From Culturomica massiliensis (lineage in GTDB: Bacteria; Bacteroidota; Bacteroidia; Bacteroidales; Marinifilaceae): a stretch of 64,000 bases of DNA. A program made the translations under genes and the position numbers. Under the pieces are notes generated by a model. The model ran no database searches. It was not told where the DNA came from and saw only the letters and a program-made list of their open reading frames with translations. Position 1 is the first letter of the stretch; every line of letters starts with the position of its first letter. Below, in pieces: positions 42,555-52,189 of the stretch. The DNA is taken from positions 1,860,001 through 1,924,000 of the forward strand of contig NZ_LT594621.1 in the NCBI RefSeq assembly GCF_900091655.1, given 5' to 3'.

Positions 42555-43346
42555 TCAATCATTTATAACCCGTTTGATAACCTTAAGATTATGGGTATAC
42601 CGTTTCAATTCCTCATTGAAAATTCCCTGATGATCGATTTTATCTACCCGTACCCGCCCGGAAGCATGAATGATCCGGTTTTGTTCCCACAATATGCCGA
42701 CATGAGTAATAGCCCCAGCATCATCTCCGAAAAACGCAAGATCACCTGGTAAAGCTTCTTCTACAAAAGAAAAATTCTGCCCGCAATTAACCTGCTGGGA
42801 GGCATCCCGGGGCAAATCGATACCGGCAATACGATAGACAATCTGTGCCAAACCCGAACAATCAATTCCATACGGCGAACGCCCTCCCCACAAATAAGGG
42901 GTATTATAATACATCAACGCATATTCGATAATCAATTCCCGCAAACTGTCTATCCCGACATCCTTCGGACGTGTAACCATCGTATACACATCTTCCCCGA
43001 TCAGCAACTTACGGCTATCTGCTTCTAAAAACGGAAGAACGCTCCCGGAAACAATCAGTTTATTGCCGTAATCCCCCTCCTTCGTAATAATATTAAAAAC
43101 TTCGGTTGTCAGAACAGGAACATCGGTCCGATATTTTTCCGCATATTCATCACTCACCGGTTTACACATCTTCCGGTCGATCCACCCCTCATAACCGTCA
43201 TGCAGCAATTTCACATACACCCATTTTTCGGCAACCTCCGATATTTCATATAATTCACCGAACAATATTTGCGAAACCATCTCGCTTCTTTCCGACTGTT
43301 CCCGACGCATGGGAACAATACTCAAATCTGCTATTCCGAAAGCCAT
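42555..43346 (-). CDS. NlpC/P60 cysteine peptidase with SH3-like domains
   Basis: 263 residues. The catalytic domain covers ~135-263: GIDCSGLAQ with nucleophile Cys, THVGIL and IIHASGRVRVD with the His residues. N-terminal ~125 residues are SH3-like (VYVKLLHDGYEGWIDRKM). It resembles dipeptidyl-peptidase VI-type enzymes that cut muropeptides between D-Glu and the diamino acid during wall recycling. No signal peptide is visible from this start, so it is probably cytosolic. Confidence 0.88.
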   Translation of the reverse strand: MAFGIADLSIVPMRREQSERSEMVSQILFGELYEISEVAEKWVYVKLLHDGYEGWIDRKMCKPVSDEYAEKYRTDVPVLTTEVFNIITKEGDYGNKLIVSGSVLPFLEADSRKLLIGEDVYTMVTRPKDVGIDSLRELIIEYALMYYNTPYLWGGRSPYGIDCSGLAQIVYRIAGIDLPRDASQQVNCGQNFSFVEEALPGDLAFFGDDAGAITHVGILWEQNRIIHASGRVRVDKIDHQGIFNEELKRYTHNLKVIKRVIND

Positions 43347-43505
43347 CTTTATAGATTAGGAATTATAATAATACATCAAAATCAGTTGATCTATTCAAAT
43401 ATTGTAAAAACTTTTTTAGCAAATTGCAAAAATGATAAACAAGTCTATAGACTTAAGCCAGGCAACCCCCAACTTCGAACAAAGGTAATAAATTATTCAA
43501 AAATA

Positions 43506-44642
43506 TCAGGGAATATAAGGATTTACCTGTTGTGTCCATTTCATCTTCTTATATTCGTTATTCATATAAGGATAAGCCTCCTGCGGTATATAAACAGTCA
43601 GACCACTATAAAAATCAATGGCAGAATAAGAACCGTTACCTGCCGAATAATAGCCGGGAGTATGAGCCTTATACACAATACATGCATTCAAAGCAGCCTC
43701 TATCTCTCCGACACGCTGAGGATATAACGTTTCCAGGTAATCTCCCAAATCGAAATACAGATTATTCCAGCCGTATCCGTAACGTTGTATATGACCGATA
43801 TCAAGATGCTTTTCACCGTCGACACCGGCCAGCAACTCTTTGGCAAGATTCGCCAATGCTTCCATTTTCGACACATCAAGAACCGTAACTGTCGCAGAAC
43901 GCCATGCACCGCTCAGTTTATCGTAATATTCGTAAAACTCACGGGCAACAGCCGTTAAATCCGGTTTTTCCTTCATCAGATGACCCATCATCGTTTTATA
44001 TACGAAACCGGGCACCAATACTTCGGCCGGAGAAAATACCAGATAATCGGCACACTCTTTAAACTCGTAAGCAACTTCAACGCCTCCCATCAAACAGGCA
44101 TCAAAAATAACAAAAGACATCTTTACGGGCAAAGCCGTTACAAAATCACGGACCTCCATTTCTTCTCCTTTATCGGATATAACCGAACGCGGACGGGCCA
44201 ACGTATTGACAGGAAGCCAACCGGAAGCATGTGATAAAACGACCAAACCGTAAGACTGAGCCGGATATTCATCTACAATCTCGGACAATACCCGGCGAAA
44301 AATAACCGGATCGGCAGAATTACTTTCTTCATAGCGTTTCACTTCCCGGGCAACGGCTTTCCCGTTCTCCCACAATATTTCCGTTAAGTAGGGCTCTCCC
44401 TGCGGATTATCCGAATTACTACCCTTAGGTCGCGGGTCTGCATAAACCAATAAATGACCGGTGAAACTTTCTTTCCACCCCTCTGTCAACCCGGCAATCT
44501 TTTCATCATCCTCCCCGCTGAAATTATTATCTACACCCAAATATACAATCACAGTCCGATCTGCCATAGGAGGAGTATGTTTGTCGTCACTACATCCCCA
44601 AAGTCCCAGAAACAATAATAGTATACCTATAATCCGCATCAT
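43506..44642 (-). CDS. clostripain-family (C11) lipoprotein peptidase
   Basis: 378 residues from the ATG at 44642; a TTG three codons upstream is not preferred. Lipobox in LFLGLWGC. The catalytic dyad is His in LSHASGW and Cys in IFDACLMGG, as in clostripain/PmC11 peptidases, which cut after Arg or Lys. About 150-residue core with a C-terminal extension. It sits 160 bases downstream of the NlpC start, with no operon partner. Likely cell-surface or periplasmic; could process surface proteins. Confidence 0.87.
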   Translation of the reverse strand: MMRIIGILLLFLGLWGCSDDKHTPPMADRTVIVYLGVDNNFSGEDDEKIAGLTEGWKESFTGHLLVYADPRPKGSNSDNPQGEPYLTEILWENGKAVAREVKRYEESNSADPVIFRRVLSEIVDEYPAQSYGLVVLSHASGWLPVNTLARPRSVISDKGEEMEVRDFVTALPVKMSFVIFDACLMGGVEVAYEFKECADYLVFSPAEVLVPGFVYKTMMGHLMKEKPDLTAVAREFYEYYDKLSGAWRSATVTVLDVSKMEALANLAKELLAGVDGEKHLDIGHIQRYGYGWNNLYFDLGDYLETLYPQRVGEIEAALNACIVYKAHTPGYYSAGNGSYSAIDFYSGLTVYIPQEAYPYMNNEYKKMKWTQQVNPYIP

Positions 44643-44916
44643 GCTATTCAAATTAAAATTCGAGTATACGGATTATTTTTCAAAAAGTAAAACATCGGTA
44701 GCAAAATTATAGATTCTGATTGTAAATTGTAGATTGTAAATCCGATTCCAGCCTGACAGATAATAAATCTTTGATTTTCAATTGCAAATTAATATATTTT
44801 CAGACCCGATAAATATCCGCTTGATTTACCGTTCGAATAACATACATCGAAATTAACCGGGAATCAATACTTATATAAAATACCACCTGCTTGAAATTCA
44901 TCCCTCAATGAAAAAC

Positions 44917-47226
44917 CTATCTGTAAAATCCCTGATCAAAAATTTTCTGATCACTGAACGAATAAGGAAATGCCGACTGATGTATCCCGCGTTTTTTATT
45001 CGGCCTATGACTCATATCGAATTGCAAAGTCGTACCTTTTATCAAATCTCCGTAACTAAAATAGTTTTTGTCATATTCTCTCCCATCCACCCTCAAACTC
45101 CGGATATAACAATTCTCCGGAGTATTGTCCGGAGCCGATATTTCAATTTTATGACCGTTTTCCAATGTAATCGTTGCTTTCCGGACCAGCGGCGCTCCGA
45201 TGACATATTGATCGCTACCGGGACATACCGGATAAAAACCCAAACTGGAAAACACATACCAGGCCGAAGTTTGTCCGTTATCCTCATCCCCGCAATATCC
45301 GTCGGGAGTCGGACGATACATCCTCTCCATCGTCTGCCGCACCCAATATTGAGCCTTCCAGGGTTCACCGCCATAATTATACAGATAGATCATATGCTGT
45401 ACAGGCTGATTACCATGAGCATAATTTCCCATATTCATTACTTGCATCTCGCGGATTTCATGAATAACCCCGCCGTAATAACTATCGTCATAAACCGGTG
45501 GAACGGTAAATACGGAATCCAGCATATATACAAAAACATCACGCCCTCCCATTAAATCCTGTAACCCTTTCACATCGTGGAACACCGACCAGGTATAATG
45601 CCAACTGTTACCTTCTGTAAACGCATCCCCCCATTTCAATGGATTAAAAGGCTCCTGAAACCGTCCGTCCTTGTTTTTACCACGCATCAAATTATGAGAA
45701 GAATCAAACAAATTTTTATAATTCTGTGAACGTTTTTCATACAGACCAGTCTCTTCTGCCGACCGGCCAAGCTTCCGCCCCACCTGGGCAATACACCAAT
45801 CATCATAGGCATACTCCAACGTACGGGCTGCACTTTCGTTAATTCCGGCATCATAAGGTACATAACCTAAATTGTTATAATACTCATAGCCATACCGCCC
45901 GGTCGATTTCACCTGCGGATGACAACTGTTAGCAGTAGACAACATCGCTTCATACAAAGGCAACTGAATATCCCTGGGAGTAATATCTTTGAGGATAGCG
46001 TCAGACACTACTGAAGCCGAATTATTTCCCACCATACAACCGCGATGTCCCGGCGACGCCCATTCCGGCAAAAAACCGCTTTCTTTATACGTATTGAGTA
46101 ATCCTTCCTGTATCTTAGCATTCATCGAAGGATAAGCCAGATTCAGTAAAGGAAATAAACAACGGAAAGTATCCCAAAAACCCGTATCCGTAAACATATA
46201 ACCCGGCAATACCTTTCCGTTATAAGGACTGTAATGAACAGGACGTCCGTTTTCGTCAAATTCGTAAAAGCTACGCGGAAATAAAACAGAACGATACAAA
46301 CAGGAATAAAAAGTGCGCATCTCATCCAGGCTCATTTCAACATCAAACACACCTAAAATTTTATTCCATACTTTCTGTCCTTCTGCCTTTACCTCTTCAA
46401 ACGTTTTATTCTCCAATTCTTTCAGGTTACGTTCGGCTTGTTCATAGCTGATAAAAGAAGAAGCCACACGAGCCCGGATTTTTTCTCCCCGCCGGGTTTT
46501 GAAGCCGATCAAAGCCCCCACGTGATCGTCCTGCACTTCCCTGCCGTCACACACCTTTCCATCTTTCCAAATATGCCATGCATCCGGGGTATCTTCAAAC
46601 TCAACGACGAAATAATTTTTGAAATTCGCCGGCACACCGCCACTATTACGGGTTGTATAACCCATAATCTTATTCTCTTCCGGAATCACTTTTATATACG
46701 ACCCCTTATCGTAAGCATCGATCACGATATATCCCTCGTCCGTTTCCGGAAAAGTAAACCGGAAGTAAACTGCCCGCTCAGTCGGTGTCATCTCTGTCAC
46801 AATATCGTGTTCAGCCAGGTATACGCTATAATAATAAGGTTTGACTACTTCCGCCTTATGTGAAAACCAACTCGCCCGGTCCTCCTCCGTAATTTTCATT
46901 CCCTTCACAGGCATAAGGGAAAACGTACCGTAATCATTGATCCACGGACTGGGCTGGTGGGTCTGCTTAAAACCGCGCAAACGATAATGATCGTATACAT
47001 AAATCCATCCATCTCCCATCTTGCCGGTCTGGGGAACCCAGAAATTCATCCCCCAAGGACGGGCTATTGCCGGATAAGTATTGCCGGTAGACAACTGATA
47101 TTCAGACAATGTCCCCATTAAAGGATTTACATAGTCCGAATAATCTTTCTCCTCTGCCCTTACCGGAGAATGATATCCCCAAACCAGAGCCAACAAAACC
47201 AATAATACAACCGCCTTCTCTTTCAT
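44917..47226 (-). CDS. GH92 alpha-mannosidase
   Basis: 769 residues from the ATG at 47226, with signal peptide (VVLLVLLALVWGYHSPVRA). GH92 enzymes are calcium-dependent exo-alpha-mannosidases acting on N-glycans and yeast mannan. Motifs: DYVNPLMGT, EGNSWHYTWSVFHDV (acid region), CGDEDNGQTSAWYVFSSLGF and PVCPGSDQYVIGAP. It follows its paralogue with a 29-base gap, suggesting an operon. The two diverge enough to expect different linkages. No SusCD pair is adjacent. Confidence 0.92.
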   Translation of the reverse strand: MKEKAVVLLVLLALVWGYHSPVRAEEKDYSDYVNPLMGTLSEYQLSTGNTYPAIARPWGMNFWVPQTGKMGDGWIYVYDHYRLRGFKQTHQPSPWINDYGTFSLMPVKGMKITEEDRASWFSHKAEVVKPYYYSVYLAEHDIVTEMTPTERAVYFRFTFPETDEGYIVIDAYDKGSYIKVIPEENKIMGYTTRNSGGVPANFKNYFVVEFEDTPDAWHIWKDGKVCDGREVQDDHVGALIGFKTRRGEKIRARVASSFISYEQAERNLKELENKTFEEVKAEGQKVWNKILGVFDVEMSLDEMRTFYSCLYRSVLFPRSFYEFDENGRPVHYSPYNGKVLPGYMFTDTGFWDTFRCLFPLLNLAYPSMNAKIQEGLLNTYKESGFLPEWASPGHRGCMVGNNSASVVSDAILKDITPRDIQLPLYEAMLSTANSCHPQVKSTGRYGYEYYNNLGYVPYDAGINESAARTLEYAYDDWCIAQVGRKLGRSAEETGLYEKRSQNYKNLFDSSHNLMRGKNKDGRFQEPFNPLKWGDAFTEGNSWHYTWSVFHDVKGLQDLMGGRDVFVYMLDSVFTVPPVYDDSYYGGVIHEIREMQVMNMGNYAHGNQPVQHMIYLYNYGGEPWKAQYWVRQTMERMYRPTPDGYCGDEDNGQTSAWYVFSSLGFYPVCPGSDQYVIGAPLVRKATITLENGHKIEISAPDNTPENCYIRSLRVDGREYDKNYFSYGDLIKGTTLQFDMSHRPNKKRGIHQSAFPYSFSDQKIFDQGFYR

Positions 47227-47255
47227 AAACTTTGATTTTAACGAATAAACACACA

Positions 47256-49583
47256 TTATTCCTTCGTCATGGAATACGGCTTCTGTTCCTTCGTAAACAG
47301 CCGTTTCTTATTCGGAGTAGCCCCCATCTCAAAATACAATTCCCCGCCTTCACGGAGAGCCTCGTGAGTAAGATAGGCTTTTTTATACTCTTCTCCATTC
47401 CATTTTACAGACCTCACATAACGATTTTCAGCACTCACACGGGGAGCCTTAATCACCAGTTTTTTACCATTTTCAAGATGTACGGTCATCTCTTTAAAAC
47501 AAGGAGCTCCCAATACATACTGATCCGAGCCCGGACAAACCGGATAAAAGCCCATGGCCGAAAAAATATACCAGGCCGACATCTGCCCGCAATCGTCATT
47601 CCCGCAAAGCCCGTCGATATTATTCCGGTACATCCGGTCCATTATTTCACGCAAACGATACTGTGTTTTCCAGGGTTGGGAAGTCCACATATACAGGTAC
47701 GGGATATGCTGGCTGGGCTCATTACCGTGTACATAATTCCCCATCAACCCTTCCGCTGTAATATCCTCTGTATTTGCATAATATTTAGCCGGTAATTCCA
47801 TTGTAAACAAAGAATCCAATCGTTCGATAAAACGTTTATCTCCTCCCATAAAAGCCTTCAATCCATTCACATCCTGAGGTATATAAAAAGAATAATTCCA
47901 GGAATTACCTTCAATAAAACCCTGTCCATGAGTATCCAAAACATCAAAATCCGCTTTCCAATTTCCGGCCCTGTCCCTCGGACGAATAAATCCCAGCTTC
48001 GGATCAATCAAATGTTTATATGCCTTTGCCCGCTTGAAATATTTGTTCGCTATCTCCTGCTCGCCCATCACCCGGGCCATATTATAAATGGCCCAATCGT
48101 CGTATCCGTATTCCAGTGTCACAGATGCCGAACTACTACTTCTTTCCTGCGGTACATATCCTGATTCCATATATTCAGCCAATCCTTCCAGATAAGGCAC
48201 CGTAGAACTACTCACAACCGCCTCTAATCCCAGTTCCCTGTCCATTTCGATTCCTTTTACACAGGCATCCGCCACAACCGAAGCTCCGTGATATCCGATC
48301 ATACACCAGTTTTCATTGGCCATATGAGACCAAATCGGTAGCAATCCGTGTACGCTCTGCCGGTAATGAGCCAAAAACGAAGCAACGATATCTTTGCTCA
48401 AAGAAGGATAAAACAAATTGAACAACGGATGCAAAGCCCGGTAGGTGTCCCACACGGAAAAAACGGTATAATTGGTAAAATCACCGGCTTTGTGTATTTC
48501 ATGATCCACACCCCGGTACAAACTGTCGCAATCCATATAAACCGAAGGATTGATTAATGTGTGATAAAGAGAAGAATAAAGATTACAGGTCCGGTCATAA
48601 TCCCCTGTCACATCGACCACACTCAAAGCATTTTCCCACTTTTGTTCTGCCTGTCGACACAATTCATCAAAACTCCTTCCTGCAGTTTCAACCTGCAAAT
48701 TGTTCAATGCACCACGACTACTCACCGGAGAAAGAGCCACCTTTATTTCCAGTGTCTCTCCGCCGGAAAAATCAAAATCGAAACAGGCAACGACATTCCG
48801 TCCGCCGATTTCCGGAAAATTCCGGTAAACATCAAACTTCCGCCACATACCATTGTAAAGCAAAGGCTTCATCTCCCGGTAACCATAACTCTTTATCGGC
48901 TTGGAAAAAGTAATTGCAAAATAAGTATAATTCACCCGGGCCCAGCCACTCGTTATACGATAGCCCGTTAACAACGTATCATTCTCTATCCGCAAATTGG
49001 CCCACAACACCTTTCCATCGTAATTATAAATACCATGCTTCAAATCCAGTATGATATGTCCGTCACCCTCCGGAAAAGTATATTTATGTACCCCTACCCG
49101 TTCCGTCGTCGTCAATTCGGCCTTCACACCATAATCCTCCAACACAACGGAATAATACCCCGGACAAGCTTTTTCCGTTGCATGTGAGAAACGGGAACGA
49201 TAACCGCTATCCGGATTTTCCGCTGTCCCCGGATTATATTTTACCGGTCCGGTCACCGGCATTAGCAAAATATCACCCAGATCCGAATGCCCCGTCCCAT
49301 TAAAATGAGTATGACTAAAACCGACAATCGAACTGTCCCGGTATTGATAACCGGCGCAATATTCATATACCCGGGGTTGATACTTTCCGTCAATATTATG
49401 CGGAACAGTGTCGGTATCCGGACTCAATTGCACTAAACCGTGAGGAACGCAGGCTCCGGGAAAGGTATGCCCCATTCCGTTCGTTCCGATCAACGGATTC
49501 ACATAATCGATTTTTCGTTGAGCATTAACAACACTTCCTCCTACGAAAATCAAAACCAATAACAATACGGATATCCTTTTCAT
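47256..49583 (-). CDS. GH92 alpha-mannosidase (paralogue)
   Basis: 775 residues from the ATG at 49583 (MKRISVLLLVLIFVGG); further upstream starts would spoil the signal peptide. Motifs: DYVNPLIGTNGMGHTFPGA, GFSHTHFNGTGHSDLGD, EGNSWNYSFYIPQDV, GNEPSQHIPYLY and CGNDDCGQMSAWYIFSAMGF. The HTHFNGTG segment is the form found in alpha-1,2-mannosidase subfamilies. Exported. First gene of the pair. Confidence 0.92.
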   Translation of the reverse strand: MKRISVLLLVLIFVGGSVVNAQRKIDYVNPLIGTNGMGHTFPGACVPHGLVQLSPDTDTVPHNIDGKYQPRVYEYCAGYQYRDSSIVGFSHTHFNGTGHSDLGDILLMPVTGPVKYNPGTAENPDSGYRSRFSHATEKACPGYYSVVLEDYGVKAELTTTERVGVHKYTFPEGDGHIILDLKHGIYNYDGKVLWANLRIENDTLLTGYRITSGWARVNYTYFAITFSKPIKSYGYREMKPLLYNGMWRKFDVYRNFPEIGGRNVVACFDFDFSGGETLEIKVALSPVSSRGALNNLQVETAGRSFDELCRQAEQKWENALSVVDVTGDYDRTCNLYSSLYHTLINPSVYMDCDSLYRGVDHEIHKAGDFTNYTVFSVWDTYRALHPLFNLFYPSLSKDIVASFLAHYRQSVHGLLPIWSHMANENWCMIGYHGASVVADACVKGIEMDRELGLEAVVSSSTVPYLEGLAEYMESGYVPQERSSSSASVTLEYGYDDWAIYNMARVMGEQEIANKYFKRAKAYKHLIDPKLGFIRPRDRAGNWKADFDVLDTHGQGFIEGNSWNYSFYIPQDVNGLKAFMGGDKRFIERLDSLFTMELPAKYYANTEDITAEGLMGNYVHGNEPSQHIPYLYMWTSQPWKTQYRLREIMDRMYRNNIDGLCGNDDCGQMSAWYIFSAMGFYPVCPGSDQYVLGAPCFKEMTVHLENGKKLVIKAPRVSAENRYVRSVKWNGEEYKKAYLTHEALREGGELYFEMGATPNKKRLFTKEQKPYSMTKE

Positions 49584-49806
49584 ACGAATACGATGCAGAT
49601 CATTCATTTTTCCGGACACAGGATGTTATCCTCTCCCTCAAAATTAATACAGAGGAAAGACGTCCGATACAAAAATAATCAAACTTCAAAATATCCGTTA
49701 ATTTTTATAAAAAATACTCCCTAAGTTTAACCAACTTTCAGCACACTTCACAAACACATCCTGCCATTTTTACTCCAAACCCAACTTTCAAACTGAAAGC
49801 TGAAAT

Positions 49807-49907
49807 TTAAAATCCTAAACAACCTCTTCAAAACCCTATACAGATCAATATCCACATCAATCGTAAATCAAAAATCATAAATCGTAAATTACACAATAAG
49901 TCCGTCC
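49807..49907. repeat. partial tandem-repeat unit left of the IS
   Basis: Matches the second half of the array units to its right, most closely the 51681 unit (both have CAGATCAATATCCACATCAA). It runs up to the IS border at the AGTCCGTCC motif, showing that the IS split a once continuous array. Confidence 0.75.
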
Positions 49908-51381
49908 CAGTCATGTTCGGAAGAACAGTCCCTCCAATTTTGGAAATCAAAAAAAACATACCAGTTATTAACAATCATGTATTATTTTGTTAGTAACTAA
50001 TTGTTTTATAGTGTATTGACTTGTATTTAAATATCTATATTTGTTTTCATAAACAATAGATATATGTCAACCATCTTTAATCAGAAAATTGATTTGATTC
50101 AGCTATTGCGTCAGATTCCTGATGAACATATCCTAAAAATAGCCACTAAAAGTAAAGTTGATCATTATGCCAAAGTATTGAATGGCCGTTTGATGTTTTA
50201 TTTGCTTTTATCAGGAATCCTTCGTACAGATAAATTGAGCCAGCGTGGTCTGGCTGATTCCTTTTCCTCTCCTCTTTTTCGTACTTTATTTAATTTTAAA
50301 GGTAAACCAACGATATCCCATAGTTCCATATCCGATCGTCTGTCCACCATGAATACTGATTTCTTCCGGGAGTGCTACGAAACGATCTATCATATTTTCA
50401 GTTCTTTATACAGTACGAAAGAGATCGAAAACTTATGTCTTCAGCGTGTGGACAGTACTCTTGTAAGTGAAGCCTGCAATCACCTCAAACAGGGAATGCC
50501 GTGCGGCAATCTTTACGGGAAAAAGAAAATGATGAAATATACCATCAATTTTGACGGAATGTTTGCTTCTTTTGCAACGACTCATTCGGGTGATAGTGAA
50601 GCCAGCGAATCCCATGTACTTCCTGAGAATGTGCTCAGCCATTTTCAAAAGATAAAGGATCATTCTTCTGTTTATATCCTTGACCGCGGTCAGAATTCTG
50701 CCGAAGCATTCAGGACAATGAAAAGTCAGGATGGACTCCTTTTTGTAGGCAGACTGACCGATAAACGGAAAATGCTGGTGGTGGAGGACCTGAAAAAGGG
50801 AAATGATGTTTTCACAGACGGAGACCTTCTTGAAGACAAATTGGTTAAACTTTATAAACGGGAAGAAAAACTCAATAAAGAAGGAAGAAAAGTAGTAACA
50901 ACCAGACTCGTTGATGAAACTTTCCGGGTAGTGCGTTTTAAACCTCAGGGTAAAGGCGAAATTTTACTCATAACTAACTGTCTGGAACTTACAGCTCAGA
51001 CTATTACTCAGATATACCGTCGACGGTGGGATATTGAAGTCTTTTTTCGTTTTATCAAACAGGAACTGAATTTCAGCCATTTTCTCTCCATGAATGAAAA
51101 CGGAATACAGATTGTGATGTATATGACCCTGATTACGGCTATGCTGGTGATGATTTATAAACGGGAAAATAATATCGGATATACCACGGCTGTCAGAAGA
51201 ATGGGCATTGAACTCGAAAATCTGATTATGGCCATTATCGTTATTGAAAGCGGGGGAGATCTGAATAAAACGCAACTCAGACCTCCTGTCTGAAAATTTA
51301 GGAGCACTTGAGAAGACCAGAAAAAAAGAATATATGGAAAAAGACAACCATGGACAATATTTTTTCTTCCGAACATGACTG
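49908..51381 (+). mobile_element. IS4-family insertion sequence (1474 bp)
   Basis: Perfect 18-bp terminal inverted repeats (CAGTCATGTTCGGAAGAA at 49908-49925 and its complement at 51364-51381) and 9-bp target duplication AGTCCGTCC (49899-49907 and 51382-51390). One transposase gene. The target motif is itself a part of the tandem array. Confidence 0.93.
50064..51293 (+). CDS. IS4-family transposase
   Basis: 409 residues. DDE catalytic residues: Asp in RVDSTLV, Asp in ILDRGQNSAEAF and Glu in YRRRWDIEVFFRFIKQEL (the Y-x(2)-R-x(3)-E-x(6)-K signature of IS4). The frame is intact and full length, so it may be active. An N-terminal DNA-binding part precedes the RNase H-like fold. A promoter-like AT-rich leader (49926-50063) is empty otherwise. 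Confidence 0.95.
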   Translation: MSTIFNQKIDLIQLLRQIPDEHILKIATKSKVDHYAKVLNGRLMFYLLLSGILRTDKLSQRGLADSFSSPLFRTLFNFKGKPTISHSSISDRLSTMNTDFFRECYETIYHIFSSLYSTKEIENLCLQRVDSTLVSEACNHLKQGMPCGNLYGKKKMMKYTINFDGMFASFATTHSGDSEASESHVLPENVLSHFQKIKDHSSVYILDRGQNSAEAFRTMKSQDGLLFVGRLTDKRKMLVVEDLKKGNDVFTDGDLLEDKLVKLYKREEKLNKEGRKVVTTRLVDETFRVVRFKPQGKGEILLITNCLELTAQTITQIYRRRWDIEVFFRFIKQELNFSHFLSMNENGIQIVMYMTLITAMLVMIYKRENNIGYTTAVRRMGIELENLIMAIIVIESGGDLNKTQLRPPV

Positions 51382-52170
51382 AGTCCGTCCCGGTGTGTTA
51401 TTTTCTCCCTACCCATTTTACAATTTAAAATCTAAAATTTAAAATCAGAAACAACCTCTTCGAAACTCCTCTACAAATCAGCAATCTCCCCAATCGTAAA
51501 TCAAAAATCATAAATCGTAAATTACACAATGAGTCCGTCCCGGTGTGTTATTTTCTCCCTACCCATTTTACAATTTAAAATCTAAAATTTAAAATCAGAA
51601 ACAACCTCTTCGAAACTCCTCTACAAATCAGCAATCTCCCCAATCGTAAATCAAAAATCATAAATCGTAAATTACACAATGAGTCCGTCCCAATGTGTTA
51701 TTTTCTCCCTACTCATTTTGCAATTTAAAATCTAAAATCTAAAATTTAAAATCAGAAACAACCTCTTCCAAAACTCTATACAGATCAATATCCACATCAA
51801 TCGTAAATCAAAAATCATAAATCGTAAATTACACAATGAGTCCGTCCCGGTGTGTTATTTTCTCCCTACCCATTTTGCAATTTAAAATCTAAAATCTAAA
51901 ATTTAAAATCAGAAACCATCTCTTCCAAAACCCCTCTACAAATCAACAATCTCCCCAATCGTAAATCAAAAATCATAAATCGTAAATTACACAATGAGTC
52001 CGTCCCGGTGTGTTATTTTCTCCCTACCCATTTTACAATTTAAAATCTAAAATTTAAAATCAGAAACAACCTCTTCGAAACTCCTCTACAAATCAGCAAT
52101 CTCCCCAATCGTAAATCAAAAATCATAAATCGTAAATTACACAATGAGTCCGTCCCGGTGTGTTATCTCG
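51382..52170. repeat. tandem array of 150-158 bp AT-rich units
   Basis: Units start with GAGTCCGTCCCGGTGTGTTA (or close) at 51381, 51531, 51681, 51838, 51996 and 52146; spacing 150, 150, 157, 158, 150. Each contains TTTTCTCCCTACCCATTTT, AT-rich TTTAAAATCTAAAAT runs, and AATCGTAAATCAAAAATCAT with its near repeat. Units 1, 2 and 5 look identical. Units 3 and 4 have an extra AAAATCTAAA run. No open frame or strong hairpin. Confidence 0.9.
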
Positions 52171-52189
52171 GATTTATCCGGACACAAAA

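Noticed and set aside
51381..52170. CRISPR array
   Set aside because: Units of 150-158 bp are nearly identical along their full length with no short repeat/unique spacer pattern, and no cas gene is present.
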